Origin: an uncultured Acidimicrobiaceae bacterium
GTDB taxonomy: Bacteria > Actinomycetota > Acidimicrobiia > Acidimicrobiales > RAAP-2
Direction: 5' to 3'
DNA length: 40,309 bases
NCBI GenBank assembly: GCA_903894295.1
Contig: CAITPI010000051.1
Coordinates: 1-40,309, forward strand
The notes below the pieces were generated by a model that did not search any database, had not been told where the DNA came from, and saw nothing but the letters and a program-made list of their open reading frames with translations. The translations under genes and the position numbers were made by a program. How positions within the stretch are numbered: position 1 is the first letter of the stretch; each line of letters starts with the position of its first letter. Of the stretch, positions 8,549 through 16,416 are shown piece after piece.

Positions 8549-9469
8549 CTACCTGGAGTTGACGACCCACTCGAGGGCGGAGTCGAGATCCGGGTGGATG
8601 AAGTCGTATCCGGAGGCCTGGAGGGCGGCCGGCAGGACCCGTTGGCCGGACAGGATCATCTCCTGGGCCATTTCGCTTCCGAGGGCAACCTTGAGGGCCG
8701 TGGCCGGCACCGGGAGGACGGCGGGGCGGTGCAGGGCCGCTCCGAGGTGACGGGCCAGTTCGGCGTCGGTGGCCGGAGCCGGGGCGGTGGCGTTGACCGG
8801 TCCGTTCAGGCTTTGATCATCCAGGATCCGTCGGATGACGGCCACCTCGTCCTTCAGGGAGATCCAGCTCCGGTACTGACGCCCGGTCCCCATCTTTCCG
8901 CCGAGGCCCAGACGGAAGAGCGGCAACTGCTTGCCGAGGGCCCCACCGGTCGGGGCGAGCACGATTCCGGTACGCAGGAAGACCGTGCGGATGCCGGCCT
9001 CGAGTGCCGGTCGACCGGAGCGCTCCCAGGCGACGCAGACGTCGGCCAGGAAGCCCGAACCGGCCGGGCTCTGTTCGTCCACGGCGCGATCCCCGGTGTC
9101 GCCGTAGTAGCCGACGGCCGACGCGCTGACGAACACGGCCGGAGGGCGGGGGAGAAGGGCCTCGACCAACAGCGAGGTCGAGGCGGTTCGGCTGGCCAGA
9201 ATGGCCTCCTTGCGCGACGGACTCCAGCGGTGGTCACCGATCCCGGCGCCGGCGAGGTGGACCACGCCGTCAAAGGGGCCAGCGTCCGAAAGGGCATCGA
9301 CATCGAGCCAGTGGCGCTCGGGATCCCAGGGGACGTCGATGACGCCGGGAGTCTTGGTGGCAAGGGTCCCGGTCCGGGTCAGCCGGGCCACCTCGTGGCC
9401 GTCGGCCCGGAGGTCTTCCATCAGCGCCGAACCGATCAGGCCCGATGTGCCGGAGATCAGGATGTTCAT
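8549..9469 (-). CDS. TIGR01777-family NAD(P)-dependent epimerase/dehydratase-like protein
   Basis: The 306-aa product is an extended short-chain dehydrogenase of the TIGR01777 (YfcH-like) family. The Rossmann motif is ISGTSGLIGSAL. Further family segments are VVHLAGAGIGDHRW, SASAVGYYGDTGDRAVDE, RTGIVLAPTGGALGKQLPLF, WISLKDEVAVI and GPVNATAPAP. The physiological reaction is unknown for the family. It starts within the stop of the upstream hydrolase (ATGA, 4-bp overlap) and has AAAGGA upstream, so the two are translationally coupled. Confidence 0.9.
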   Translation of the reverse strand: MNILISGTSGLIGSALMEDLRADGHEVARLTRTGTLATKTPGVIDVPWDPERHWLDVDALSDAGPFDGVVHLAGAGIGDHRWSPSRKEAILASRTASTSLLVEALLPRPPAVFVSASAVGYYGDTGDRAVDEQSPAGSGFLADVCVAWERSGRPALEAGIRTVFLRTGIVLAPTGGALGKQLPLFRLGLGGKMGTGRQYRSWISLKDEVAVIRRILDDQSLNGPVNATAPAPATDAELARHLGAALHRPAVLPVPATALKVALGSEMAQEMILSGQRVLPAALQASGYDFIHPDLDSALEWVVNSR

Positions 9470-10254
9470 GGCAAGGTCCTTTCTGCAGCCAGCGCCAGCG
9501 TGTCACGAACCAACGCAGCGAACGAATCGGGATGGGAGAGGTGGGCGCCGTGGGAGGCGCCGGGGATCTCGACCAGCTTGGCTCCCAAGGTCTCCTCGGC
9601 CAGCCAGCGGACGCATTCCCGGTGGTGGCCGAGCGATGCCTCACCCCGACCGAAGACGGCCGGGGTGGCCAGCGTTGTCACGTCGAACGGGGGTTCAGAC
9701 GAACGGATGGCGGCGAGCTCCTTGGCCAGGGCGGCACCGTCGGCCTGGCGCGCTTCCTGGCTGGCTGGACTGAGTCGGTCCCAGGCCGCGTCTCCCACCA
9801 TGCGGCGGAAGAACGCCTCCGCCTGTTCGGCCGGCGAAGGTTCCGCCGATGGCCGGTCCACAGGGTTGCGGGGCCGCCGGCGCCACATGGGCAACCAGGG
9901 CAGGGGCGGCTCGTAGGCCCCGATGGCCCTGATCGGCCCGTCGGGATGGCGCAGCGCCGCCCCGATGGCGATGGCTCCGCCGTAGCTGTGGCCCACCACC
10001 ACGCAGGTGCGGTTGTCGATCACGGAGAACAGGTCATCGATGTGCCCGTCCATCGTTTCGTTGAGGGGAAGGGCATCCCGCGAGTTCTGGTACCCCCGCC
10101 GGTCGTAGGTGACGATGGGGAGGTCGGGAAGCCGTCGGACCACGCGCGAAAAACTGGTGGCGCGGTCAAGCGAACCGTGAACCAGGACCACGAGGGGAGC
10201 ATTTTCCACCGGCCCGTGGTGGTGAAACACCGCGAGCGGAGAAGGTGACGTCAT
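9466..10254 (-). CDS. Alpha/beta hydrolase
   Basis: The 262-aa product has the alpha/beta hydrolase fold. The oxyanion strand is LVVLVHGSLDRATSF, the nucleophile elbow is VVVGHSYGGAI (Ser), and the late catalytic His is in IPGASHGAHLSHPDSF. The middle carries a variable cap. The open frame extends to 10323, but ATG 10254 begins the conserved part and has CAGTCT seven bases upstream without a Shine-Dalgarno. It heads an operon with the TIGR01777 gene and is divergent from HU. Substrate unknown. Confidence 0.88.
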   Translation of the reverse strand: MTSPSPLAVFHHHGPVENAPLVVLVHGSLDRATSFSRVVRRLPDLPIVTYDRRGYQNSRDALPLNETMDGHIDDLFSVIDNRTCVVVGHSYGGAIAIGAALRHPDGPIRAIGAYEPPLPWLPMWRRRPRNPVDRPSAEPSPAEQAEAFFRRMVGDAAWDRLSPASQEARQADGAALAKELAAIRSSEPPFDVTTLATPAVFGRGEASLGHHRECVRWLAEETLGAKLVEIPGASHGAHLSHPDSFAALVRDTLALAAERTLP

Positions 10255-10267
10255 GGGGTCCAGACTG
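10255..10267 (-). promoter_or_regulatory. Possible -10 box (CAGTCT) at a leaderless-type start
   Basis: CAGTCT (10267 to 10262, minus strand) is followed by ggacccc and then the ATG at 10254. The surrounding 18 bases match those at the kgd start at 16 positions. Confidence 0.4.
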
Positions 10268-10356
10268 TCACCAGTTGGGGGTCCGGCGGGCCTATGCACA
10301 CATTTCGCCGCGGAATCGTGCATTCTGTTGTCCTAACCGATCAACAAGGAGAGACA

Positions 10357-10665
10357 GTGCCCCTTACCAAAACTGACCTCATCACCACCGTCGCAGCCCA
10401 CACCGGAGTTGCCGCCAAGGATGTCGCCGCCGTTCTGGGTGGCATCGAAGACGTCGTGGTCGCCAACGTGGCCAAGGGCGAGAAGGTTGTCATCACCGGC
10501 TTCCTGACCTTTGACCGCACCGCCCGGGCCGCCCGCGACGGTCGCAACCCGCAGACCGGTGAGACCATCAAGATCAAGGCGTCGAAGAACCCCAAGGTGA
10601 CCGCCGGCGCTTCGTTCAAGAAGGTCGTCAACGGCCAGGCGCCGGCCCCGAAGATCAAGGGCTAG
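10357..10665 (+). CDS. hup: HU-family DNA-binding protein
   Basis: The 102-aa histone-like protein bends and compacts DNA as a dimer. It shows TKTDLITTVAAHTGVAAKDV (N-terminal helices), KVVITGFLTFDRTARAARDG and the signature RNPQTGETIKIKASKNPKVTAG, ending with AGASFKKVVNG. It lacks the long Lys/Ala tail found in many actinobacterial HupB proteins. The start is the GTG at 10357 with AAGGAG six bases upstream; the frame is open earlier, to 10294, but without conservation. It appears to be monocistronic and is followed by a large hairpin. Confidence 0.94.
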   Translation: MPLTKTDLITTVAAHTGVAAKDVAAVLGGIEDVVVANVAKGEKVVITGFLTFDRTARAARDGRNPQTGETIKIKASKNPKVTAGASFKKVVNGQAPAPKIKG

Positions 10666-10697
10666 TTCCAGAAGCTCCAGTCGTACCAGGAGTACCT

Positions 10698-10740
10698 CTT
10701 CGGCGGTGGCGCCCGGGAAATCCCGGCTCCACCGCCGAAG
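10698..10740 (+). terminator. Large stem-loop downstream of HU
   Basis: The arms 10698-10709 (cttcggcggtgg) and 10729-10740 are perfect 12-bp reverse complements. Inside them a second stem, CCGGG/CCCGG, encloses an AAAT loop, so the whole is an extended hairpin with one small internal bulge. There is no T-run after it. It lies 33 bp after the HU stop and is the likely terminator. The rest of the gap to queE (10741-10839) shows no gene. Confidence 0.65.
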
Positions 10741-10839
10741 CGCGTCCGGGTCCGGAGCGATATGGGCGCAGGCGGAGGAAAAGTGCACGCCCCGCCGCCG
10801 ATCCCCCGATGCCCGACGTGGCCCTTGGGGCCCGGGTGG

Positions 10840-11610
10840 CTAGAGCTGGCCGATCGCCTTGTGGGTCTGGGGGATGACCCGGGTCCGGGGATGAAGGCGC
10901 AGTGCCTCCGCTTGAAGTTCAAGCATCAGGTCCGGACCGGGTGCCTCGGACGCCAGGGCAAATGGGGTCAACGGCTGGAGGAAGAGCTCCGGTACCGGCC
11001 CGGGGAAGCATCCGGCCACCTCGGCCACCATGGTCACGGCCCGGGCAAACTCCATGCGGTCGATTGCGGGGCCGACGACCAGCTTGACCCAGGTGGTGAG
11101 GCCAAGGTCGAGGCAGGTCCGGAGAAACTCCTCCTGGGTGGCCTCCGACACCGATTCGCCGTCAACGCTCGGCAGCTTCAGGTCCATGCTGACGAACGAC
11201 AGCCCCTCCGCCACCTCGGCCAGCGCACCGGGCAAGGTCCCGTTGGTCTCCAGCATGACCCTGGTCCCGAGGCGGGCCAGTCCGGTGACGAGATCGGGAA
11301 CCACCCGGCGTTGGAAGAGCGGCTCGCCTCCCGTCAGGCTCACCGAGTGATGGGGCACCTGGTCGGCGAGGCGACGAACTGCCTCCAGGACGACTTCGGT
11401 ATCCATCGGGCTGGCGATCCCGACCCAGTCCCGCCGTCCGGCGGTCTGTTCCATCCGACAGGTGCCCGCGGTCTTCTCGAGCGCCTCGGGTTGGTCGCAG
11501 TAGTGGCAGCGGATGTTGCACCCCATGAGCCGGACAAAGATCTGGCGCTCGCCCACAAGAGCAGCCTCACCCTGGATGGCGGAGAACACTTCGGAAACAA
11601 AGAGGGTCAT
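10840..11610 (-). CDS. queE: 7-carboxy-7-deazaguanine synthase (QueE), radical SAM
   Basis: QueE converts 6-carboxytetrahydropterin to 7-carboxy-7-deazaguanine on the way to preQ0 and queuosine. The 256-aa protein starts FVSEVFSAIQGEA and binds a 4Fe-4S cluster through Cys31, Cys35 and Cys38 in the CNIRCHYCD motif (CX3CX2C). The SAM-binding glycine-rich strand is SLTGGEPLFQ, followed by MLETNGTLPG and FVSMDLKLPS. The ATG at 11610 overlaps the queC stop by 4 bp (ATGA). The frame is open further upstream, but that part lies inside queC. It is the last gene of queDCE. Confidence 0.94.
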   Translation of the reverse strand: MTLFVSEVFSAIQGEAALVGERQIFVRLMGCNIRCHYCDQPEALEKTAGTCRMEQTAGRRDWVGIASPMDTEVVLEAVRRLADQVPHHSVSLTGGEPLFQRRVVPDLVTGLARLGTRVMLETNGTLPGALAEVAEGLSFVSMDLKLPSVDGESVSEATQEEFLRTCLDLGLTTWVKLVVGPAIDRMEFARAVTMVAEVAGCFPGPVPELFLQPLTPFALASEAPGPDLMLELQAEALRLHPRTRVIPQTHKAIGQL

Positions 11611-12284
11611 CGGTCGAGGGCGGGATCGGGCTGTCCGGCCTCGGCAAAACCGCGGGACCGCAGCACGCAGGCGTCGCAGGTGCCGCACGGATGGGCCCCA
11701 CCCCGGTAACAGGACCAGGTGAGGTCAAGGGGCGCTCCGACGGACAGTCCCAGACGGACGATGTCACCCTTGGTGAGGTCGATCAGCGGGGTGTTGATGG
11801 CGATCGGGTCGCCGTCCACACCGCGTTTCTGGCCGGTGGCTGCCACCTGACGGAAGGCGTCGATGAACGCCGGCCGGCAATCGGGGTAGCCGGAGTAGTC
11901 GATGGCGTTGACTCCGATCCAGACGCCTCCGAGGTTCCGGGCCTCGGCCACACCGAGTGCCACTGCGAGGAAGATGCTGTTGCGGGCGGGCACGTAGGTC
12001 ACCGGGATGCCGTCGGTGGAGTCGGCGGCGTCGGGGACCTCCAGGGAATCATCGGTCAGGGCGGAGCCACCCCAGGCCGATGTGTCGAGATGGACCACGA
12101 GGTGTTCGGACCGGTAGAAACCGGCGACTCCGGCCGCCCGCTCCAACTCGGTGCGGTGACGTTGTCCGTAGTCGAAGGTCAGGGCCAGCGGTGCCACGTC
12201 GCTCTCGGCGTGGGCCAGCGCCATGCAGACGGTCGAATCCAGGCCGCCCGAAAGCACGACCAACTGGCGCCCGTCGGCCGTCAC
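11607..12284 (-). CDS. queC: 7-cyano-7-deazaguanine synthase (QueC)
   Basis: QueC makes preQ0 from 7-carboxy-7-deazaguanine, ammonia and ATP. The 225-aa protein begins with the PP-loop VVLSGGLDSTVCM, followed by LTFDYGQRH, the YVPARNSIFLAVALGVAE segment and GVNAIDYSGYPDCRPAF. The zinc-site cysteines are in WSCYRGGAHPCGTCDAC near the C-terminus. The GTG at 12284 is chosen as start because it overlaps the queD stop (GTGA) and places the PP-loop at the usual N-terminal position. The open frame to 12374 lies inside queD. Confidence 0.94.
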   Translation of the reverse strand: MTADGRQLVVLSGGLDSTVCMALAHAESDVAPLALTFDYGQRHRTELERAAGVAGFYRSEHLVVHLDTSAWGGSALTDDSLEVPDAADSTDGIPVTYVPARNSIFLAVALGVAEARNLGGVWIGVNAIDYSGYPDCRPAFIDAFRQVAATGQKRGVDGDPIAINTPLIDLTKGDIVRLGLSVGAPLDLTWSCYRGGAHPCGTCDACVLRSRGFAEAGQPDPALDR

Positions 12285-12643
12285 GAACCGGCTCGCAAGG
12301 TCACGAAGGAGTCGGCGGTTTCCCACAATCGGATCTCCCCGAGATCGAGTCCAGCCGCAGCGAGGATGCGCCACGCTTCATGGGCCAGATGCTCGGCGGT
12401 GGGGTTGGCGAAGAGGTCGTTCAGGTCATGGTGGTCCCAGGCGTCGATGATCAGGGAGTTGACCACCTCGTGGAGCACGTCGAAATCGAGGACGACACCG
12501 TGTTCGTCGAGTGGACCGGACACGGTGACCTCCAACCGGTAGGAGTGGCCATGGGGATTACGGCACTTTCCGGAGTGCCAGGGCAGGTGGTGGGCCGCTT
12601 CAAACGGGAAGGTGCAGGTGACTGAAGTAGTGGGTCCGACCAT
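12281..12643 (-). CDS. queD: 6-carboxy-5,6,7,8-tetrahydropterin synthase (QueD)
   Basis: QueD converts dihydroneopterin triphosphate to 6-carboxytetrahydropterin, the first dedicated step of preQ0 synthesis. The 120-aa protein has the zinc ligands His18, His31 and His33 (AAHHLPWHSGKCRNPHGHSY), the catalytic Cys27, and the later acid/base region DAWDHHDLNDLF and NPTAEHLA. It heads queD-queC-queE. TAGCGT ends six bases before the ATG and no Shine-Dalgarno is visible, so translation is probably leaderless. QueF and FolE are not in the window. Confidence 0.95.
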   Translation of the reverse strand: MVGPTTSVTCTFPFEAAHHLPWHSGKCRNPHGHSYRLEVTVSGPLDEHGVVLDFDVLHEVVNSLIIDAWDHHDLNDLFANPTAEHLAHEAWRILAAAGLDLGEIRLWETADSFVTLRAGS

Positions 12644-12655
12644 GCCCCGACGCTA
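12644..12655 (-). promoter_or_regulatory. -10 box (TAGCGT) of leaderless queDCE transcript
   Basis: On the minus strand TAGCGT (12655 to 12650) is followed by cggggc and the ATG at 12643. Transcription would begin at or next to the start codon. It shares a 70-bp intergenic space with the kgd promoter. Confidence 0.55.
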
Positions 12656-12700
12656 ACGCAAGCCACGGTCCGACCCGACAGGGCCGGCAAGGCGTCCCGG

Positions 12701-12713
12701 TAGTCTGGACCGC
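12701..12713 (+). promoter_or_regulatory. -10 box (TAGTCT) of leaderless kgd transcript
   Basis: TAGTCT (12701-12706) ends seven bases before the ATG at 12714. No Shine-Dalgarno precedes that ATG. The -35 is weak; CCGACA at 12675-12680 is the best match, with a long spacer. Confidence 0.55.
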
Positions 12714-15700
12714 ATGACCCCCCCGGCTTCGCAGGACGAGACACCCATGGCCAACCATGTCGCTGGCGCATTTGGGCCCAACGCCTGGCTGGTGGAGGAC
12801 ATGTTCGAGAAGTACTCCCAGGACCCGACGTCGGTCTCGGAATCCTGGCGGGAGTTCTTCGCCGACTACCGCCGACCGAGCGGGTCGGCCGCGGCAAGGA
12901 CCGCTTCGCCGGCCGGCCCGCCGGCCGAGCAGGCGGGACCTCCGCCCGCGGCCCCGTCTCCGCCGGAGATGCCTGACGGGGCCAAGGCCCTGCGTGGTGC
13001 GGCCGGTCGAATCGTGGCCAACATGGAGGAGTCGCTCGGCGTTCCCACGGCCACGAGTGTCCGGGTGGTTCCAGCCAAGTTGCTCGAGCTCAACCGGGCC
13101 ACCATCAACACCCAGTTGAAGCGCACCAACGGCGGCAAGGTCAGCTTCACCCACCTGATCGGATTTGCCGTGGTCAAGGGACTCATGGCGATACCGTCGA
13201 TGAATGCATCGTTCGTTCCCTCGGTGGATGAAAAGGGAACCCCCGGGGTGGTGCGTCACGCCCATGTCGGCCTGGGCCTGGCGGTGGACGTCGAGAAGTC
13301 GGACGGCTCCCGGTCGCTGCTGGTTCCCTGCATCACCGAGGCCGATACCCGCGACTTCAGCAGTTTTGTCGGGGCCTACGAGGATCTGGTCCGCAAGATC
13401 CATGCCAACAAGATCGGTGCTGACGACTTCGCCGGCACCACGGTGACCCTGACCAATCCGGGAACCATCGGCACCGTGCAGTCGGTGCCACGACTGATGC
13501 CGGGCCAGGGAGCCATCATCGGCGTTGGTGCGCTCGGGTTCCCTCCCGGTTTCGAGGCGGCCGACCCGAGGACCCTGGCCGAGTTGGGTATCGGCAAGAC
13601 GGTGACCATTACTTCCACCTACGACCATCGCATCATCCAGGGCGCCGAATCCGGCATGTTTCTGGCCTACGTCGAGGGCTGCCTGAAGGGTGACCACAAC
13701 TTCTACGAAGAGATCTTTGCCAGTCTGCAGATTCCCTATGAGCCGGTGCACTGGGAGCGCGACGTCAACGCCTCGGAGAGCGAAGACGAAGGCATCCACC
13801 TGCGCCTCGTCAAGCAGGTGCATGTGCAGACCCTCATCAACATGTACCGGGTCCGGGGTCACCTGATCGCCCACCTGGATCCCCTCGATGCCGAGTCACC
13901 CGAGCTGCACCCCGAACTCGATCCACTGCACTACGGACTGACCATCTGGGACCTGGACCGGCCATTTGTGGCTGACGGACTGGCCGGCCGGGACGTTTGT
14001 ACGCTCGACGAGATCCTCCACATCCTCCGCGAGGCCTACTGCCGCACCCTTGGCGTCGAGTACATGCACATTCAGGACCCGGACCAGAAGCGATGGATCC
14101 AGGAACACGTTGAAGGGGTCAGCCAGCATCTTGGTCCTGATGAACAACGTCATGTGCTGGACCGGTTGAACGCCGCCGAGGTGTTCGAGCGGTTCCTCCA
14201 TTCGCGCTACGTCGGCCAGAAGCGGTTTGGGCTAGAAGGCGCCGAGTCGGCCATCGTCATCCTCGACGCCATTCTCGAGGCGGCCGCCAACGACGGAGTG
14301 TCCGAAGTCGTGATGGGCATGTCGCACCGGGGTCGCCTGAACGTGCTCGCCAACATCGTCGGCAAGTCCTACCGGGAGATCTTCGAGGAGTTCGAGGGCA
14401 ACCTTGATCCCGAGTCCGTGCAGGGCTCAGGTGACGTCAAGTACCACAAGGGCGCCCAGGGGATCTTTGCCGCCCGAACCGGCGCCACCCTGCCGGTCAC
14501 CCTTGCCTCCAATCCTTCCCACCTCGAGGCCGTCGACCCGGTAGTCGTCGGCATGGCCCGGGCCAAGCAGGATATGTTCGCCTGGCGGCACGCCGGGGAC
14601 GACGCAGCCGTCGAAGCCCCCCGGGAGTTTCCGGTCCTCCCTGTCCTTCTCCACGGCGATGCCGCTTTTGCCGGTCAGGGCGTAGTGGCGGAGACCCTCA
14701 ACCTTTCCGGGCTCTCCGGCTACCGCACCGGTGGCACGGTCCACATCGTGATCAACAACCAGCTGGGGTTCACGACAGCGCCGGAAGCGGCCCGCACGTC
14801 CGTCTATCCGACCGACGTGGCCAAGATGGTCCAGGCGCCGATCTTCCACGTGAACGGCGATGACCCCGAAGCCTGCGCCCGGGCGGCCCGGCTGGCTTTC
14901 GGCTTCCGCCAGGCCTTCCACAAGGACGTGGTCATCGACATGGTCTGCTACCGCAAGCATGGCCACAACGAAGGCGACGATCCGAGCTACACCCAGCCCC
15001 TCATGTACGGCCTGATCGACGAGAAGCGTTCGGTGCGCAAGCTCTACACGGAGTCGTTGGTGCGCCGGGGCGACATCTCGTTGGACGAGGCCGAGCAGGC
15101 CCTCGACAGCTTCTCGGCCCGTCTGCAGGCTGCGCTCGACGAGACCCGGGCGGAAGCGCCGGAGGAGACCGTGGCCGTGCTGAACGAGTACGTGGTGCCC
15201 GATCTCCACATTCCGGCCGTGCCGACCGGAATCTCCGAATCGGTACTGCGTGACCTGGTTGAGGTGGTCAGGTCGGCCCCGGAGGGATTCACGATCCACC
15301 CGAAACTGGTTCGCCAGTTCGGACAACGGGATGAACTGGTGGCCGACGGCCAGGTGGACTGGGCCCTCGGCGAGGCCCTCGCCTTTGGCTCGTTGCTGCT
15401 GGAAGGCACCGACGTACGGGTCACCGGCCAGGACAGCCGTCGGGGCACGTTCTCCCATCGCCATGCGGTGCTGGTGGACTACGAGAACGGCCGCGAGTGG
15501 GTGCCGCTGGAACATCTGGCCAATGGCCACTTCACGGTGCGCGACTCCCTCTTGTCCGAGTACGCCTGTCTGGGATTTGAATACGGTTATTCGGTGGAGG
15601 CACCGGACGCACTGGTCGCCTGGGAAGCCCAGTTCGGTGACTTCTGGAACGGCGCCGAGATCATCGTGGACAACTTCCTGGTGGCTGCCGAGGACAAGTG

Positions 15701-16370
15701 GGGGCAGCATTCAGGTCTGGTCATGCTGCTGCCTCACGGCTACGAAGGCCAGGGGCCCGAACACTCGTCGGCCCGGATCGAGCGGTTCCTCACCCTGTGT
15801 GCCCGGGGCAACATCCGGGTCGCCCAGCCCACCTCGGCGGCGCAGTACTTCCACCTCCTGCGGGCCCAGGTCCGCGGGGACATCCGCAAGCCGTTGGTGG
15901 TGTTCACACCGAAGTCGTTGCTCCGGGCCCGTGAGGCCCGTTCGCCGCTCGGAGCGTTCCTCGACGGCAGTTTCGCCGAGGTTCTCGACGACGTAGACGT
16001 CACAAACGGGGAGTCCGTCGAGCGGATCGTCCTCTGTTCGGGCAAGATCGCCTACGACGCCATGGCCCGCCGGGACCAGACGGGTGCACCGGTCGCCGTC
16101 GTCCGGGTGGAACAGCTCTACCCCTGGCCGAAGGACAACCTCCAGACGGTTCTGGATTCGTATCCGGCGGCCCGGGAGGTCGTGTGGCTCCAGGACGAGC
16201 CCGAGAACATGGGCGCCTGGAACTTCGTCCACAGCCGCCTCCACCGACTGCTGCGCGACACCCGTCAACTCCGACACGTCACGCGGGCCGAATCGGCCTC
16301 TCCGGCTTCAGGCAGCGGGGCCCTTCACCGACTGGAGCAGGAAGACCTGCTGGTGCGGGCCATTGGCTGA
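12714..16370 (+). CDS. kgd: Multifunctional 2-oxoglutarate decarboxylase/dehydrogenase E1-E2 (Kgd)
   Basis: The 1218-aa product is the actinobacterial fused enzyme that channels 2-oxoglutarate into the TCA cycle as succinyl-CoA, together with E3 and a lipoyl partner. Order: N-terminal E1 helix GAFGPNAWLVEDMFEKYSQD (about 17-50); a Pro/Ala-rich linker (about 53-85); an E2-like acyltransferase core (about 86-340) with FTHLIGFAVVKG and TYDHRIIQGAESG (His305); then the thiamine-diphosphate E1 part with MYRVRGHLIAHLDPLD, VVMGMSHRGRLNVLANIVG, LHGDAAFAGQGVVAETL, HIVINNQLGF and GQDSRRGTFSHRHAVL. Length matches mycobacterial Kgd. ATG 12714 fits a leaderless start; ATG 12747 is the alternative. The NYN gene follows after 46 bp. 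Confidence 0.96.
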   Translation: MTPPASQDETPMANHVAGAFGPNAWLVEDMFEKYSQDPTSVSESWREFFADYRRPSGSAAARTASPAGPPAEQAGPPPAAPSPPEMPDGAKALRGAAGRIVANMEESLGVPTATSVRVVPAKLLELNRATINTQLKRTNGGKVSFTHLIGFAVVKGLMAIPSMNASFVPSVDEKGTPGVVRHAHVGLGLAVDVEKSDGSRSLLVPCITEADTRDFSSFVGAYEDLVRKIHANKIGADDFAGTTVTLTNPGTIGTVQSVPRLMPGQGAIIGVGALGFPPGFEAADPRTLAELGIGKTVTITSTYDHRIIQGAESGMFLAYVEGCLKGDHNFYEEIFASLQIPYEPVHWERDVNASESEDEGIHLRLVKQVHVQTLINMYRVRGHLIAHLDPLDAESPELHPELDPLHYGLTIWDLDRPFVADGLAGRDVCTLDEILHILREAYCRTLGVEYMHIQDPDQKRWIQEHVEGVSQHLGPDEQRHVLDRLNAAEVFERFLHSRYVGQKRFGLEGAESAIVILDAILEAAANDGVSEVVMGMSHRGRLNVLANIVGKSYREIFEEFEGNLDPESVQGSGDVKYHKGAQGIFAARTGATLPVTLASNPSHLEAVDPVVVGMARAKQDMFAWRHAGDDAAVEAPREFPVLPVLLHGDAAFAGQGVVAETLNLSGLSGYRTGGTVHIVINNQLGFTTAPEAARTSVYPTDVAKMVQAPIFHVNGDDPEACARAARLAFGFRQAFHKDVVIDMVCYRKHGHNEGDDPSYTQPLMYGLIDEKRSVRKLYTESLVRRGDISLDEAEQALDSFSARLQAALDETRAEAPEETVAVLNEYVVPDLHIPAVPTGISESVLRDLVEVVRSAPEGFTIHPKLVRQFGQRDELVADGQVDWALGEALAFGSLLLEGTDVRVTGQDSRRGTFSHRHAVLVDYENGREWVPLEHLANGHFTVRDSLLSEYACLGFEYGYSVEAPDALVAWEAQFGDFWNGAEIIVDNFLVAAEDKWGQHSGLVMLLPHGYEGQGPEHSSARIERFLTLCARGNIRVAQPTSAAQYFHLLRAQVRGDIRKPLVVFTPKSLLRAREARSPLGAFLDGSFAEVLDDVDVTNGESVERIVLCSGKIAYDAMARRDQTGAPVAVVRVEQLYPWPKDNLQTVLDSYPAAREVVWLQDEPENMGAWNFVHSRLHRLLRDTRQLRHVTRAESASPASGSGALHRLEQEDLLVRAIG

Positions 16371-16416
16371 GCCATGGCGCCCGTTGTCGGCCACAAGTGG
16401 TTGACTGGAGAGTGAG

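Noticed and set aside
10666-10839. Small RNA or gene between HU and queE
   Set aside because: Apart from the terminator-like hairpin I see no promoter, ribosome site or open frame with coding bias.
10762-11709. 315-aa open frame on the plus strand
   Set aside because: It is antisense to queE, which has a complete radical SAM motif and fits the que operon.
12600-13874. 424-aa open frame on the minus strand
   Set aside because: It is antisense to the start of kgd and overlaps queD in another frame; no domain is recognisable.
14427-15710. 427-aa open frame on the minus strand
   Set aside because: Antisense to the conserved E1 part of kgd; shadow from GC-rich codon use.
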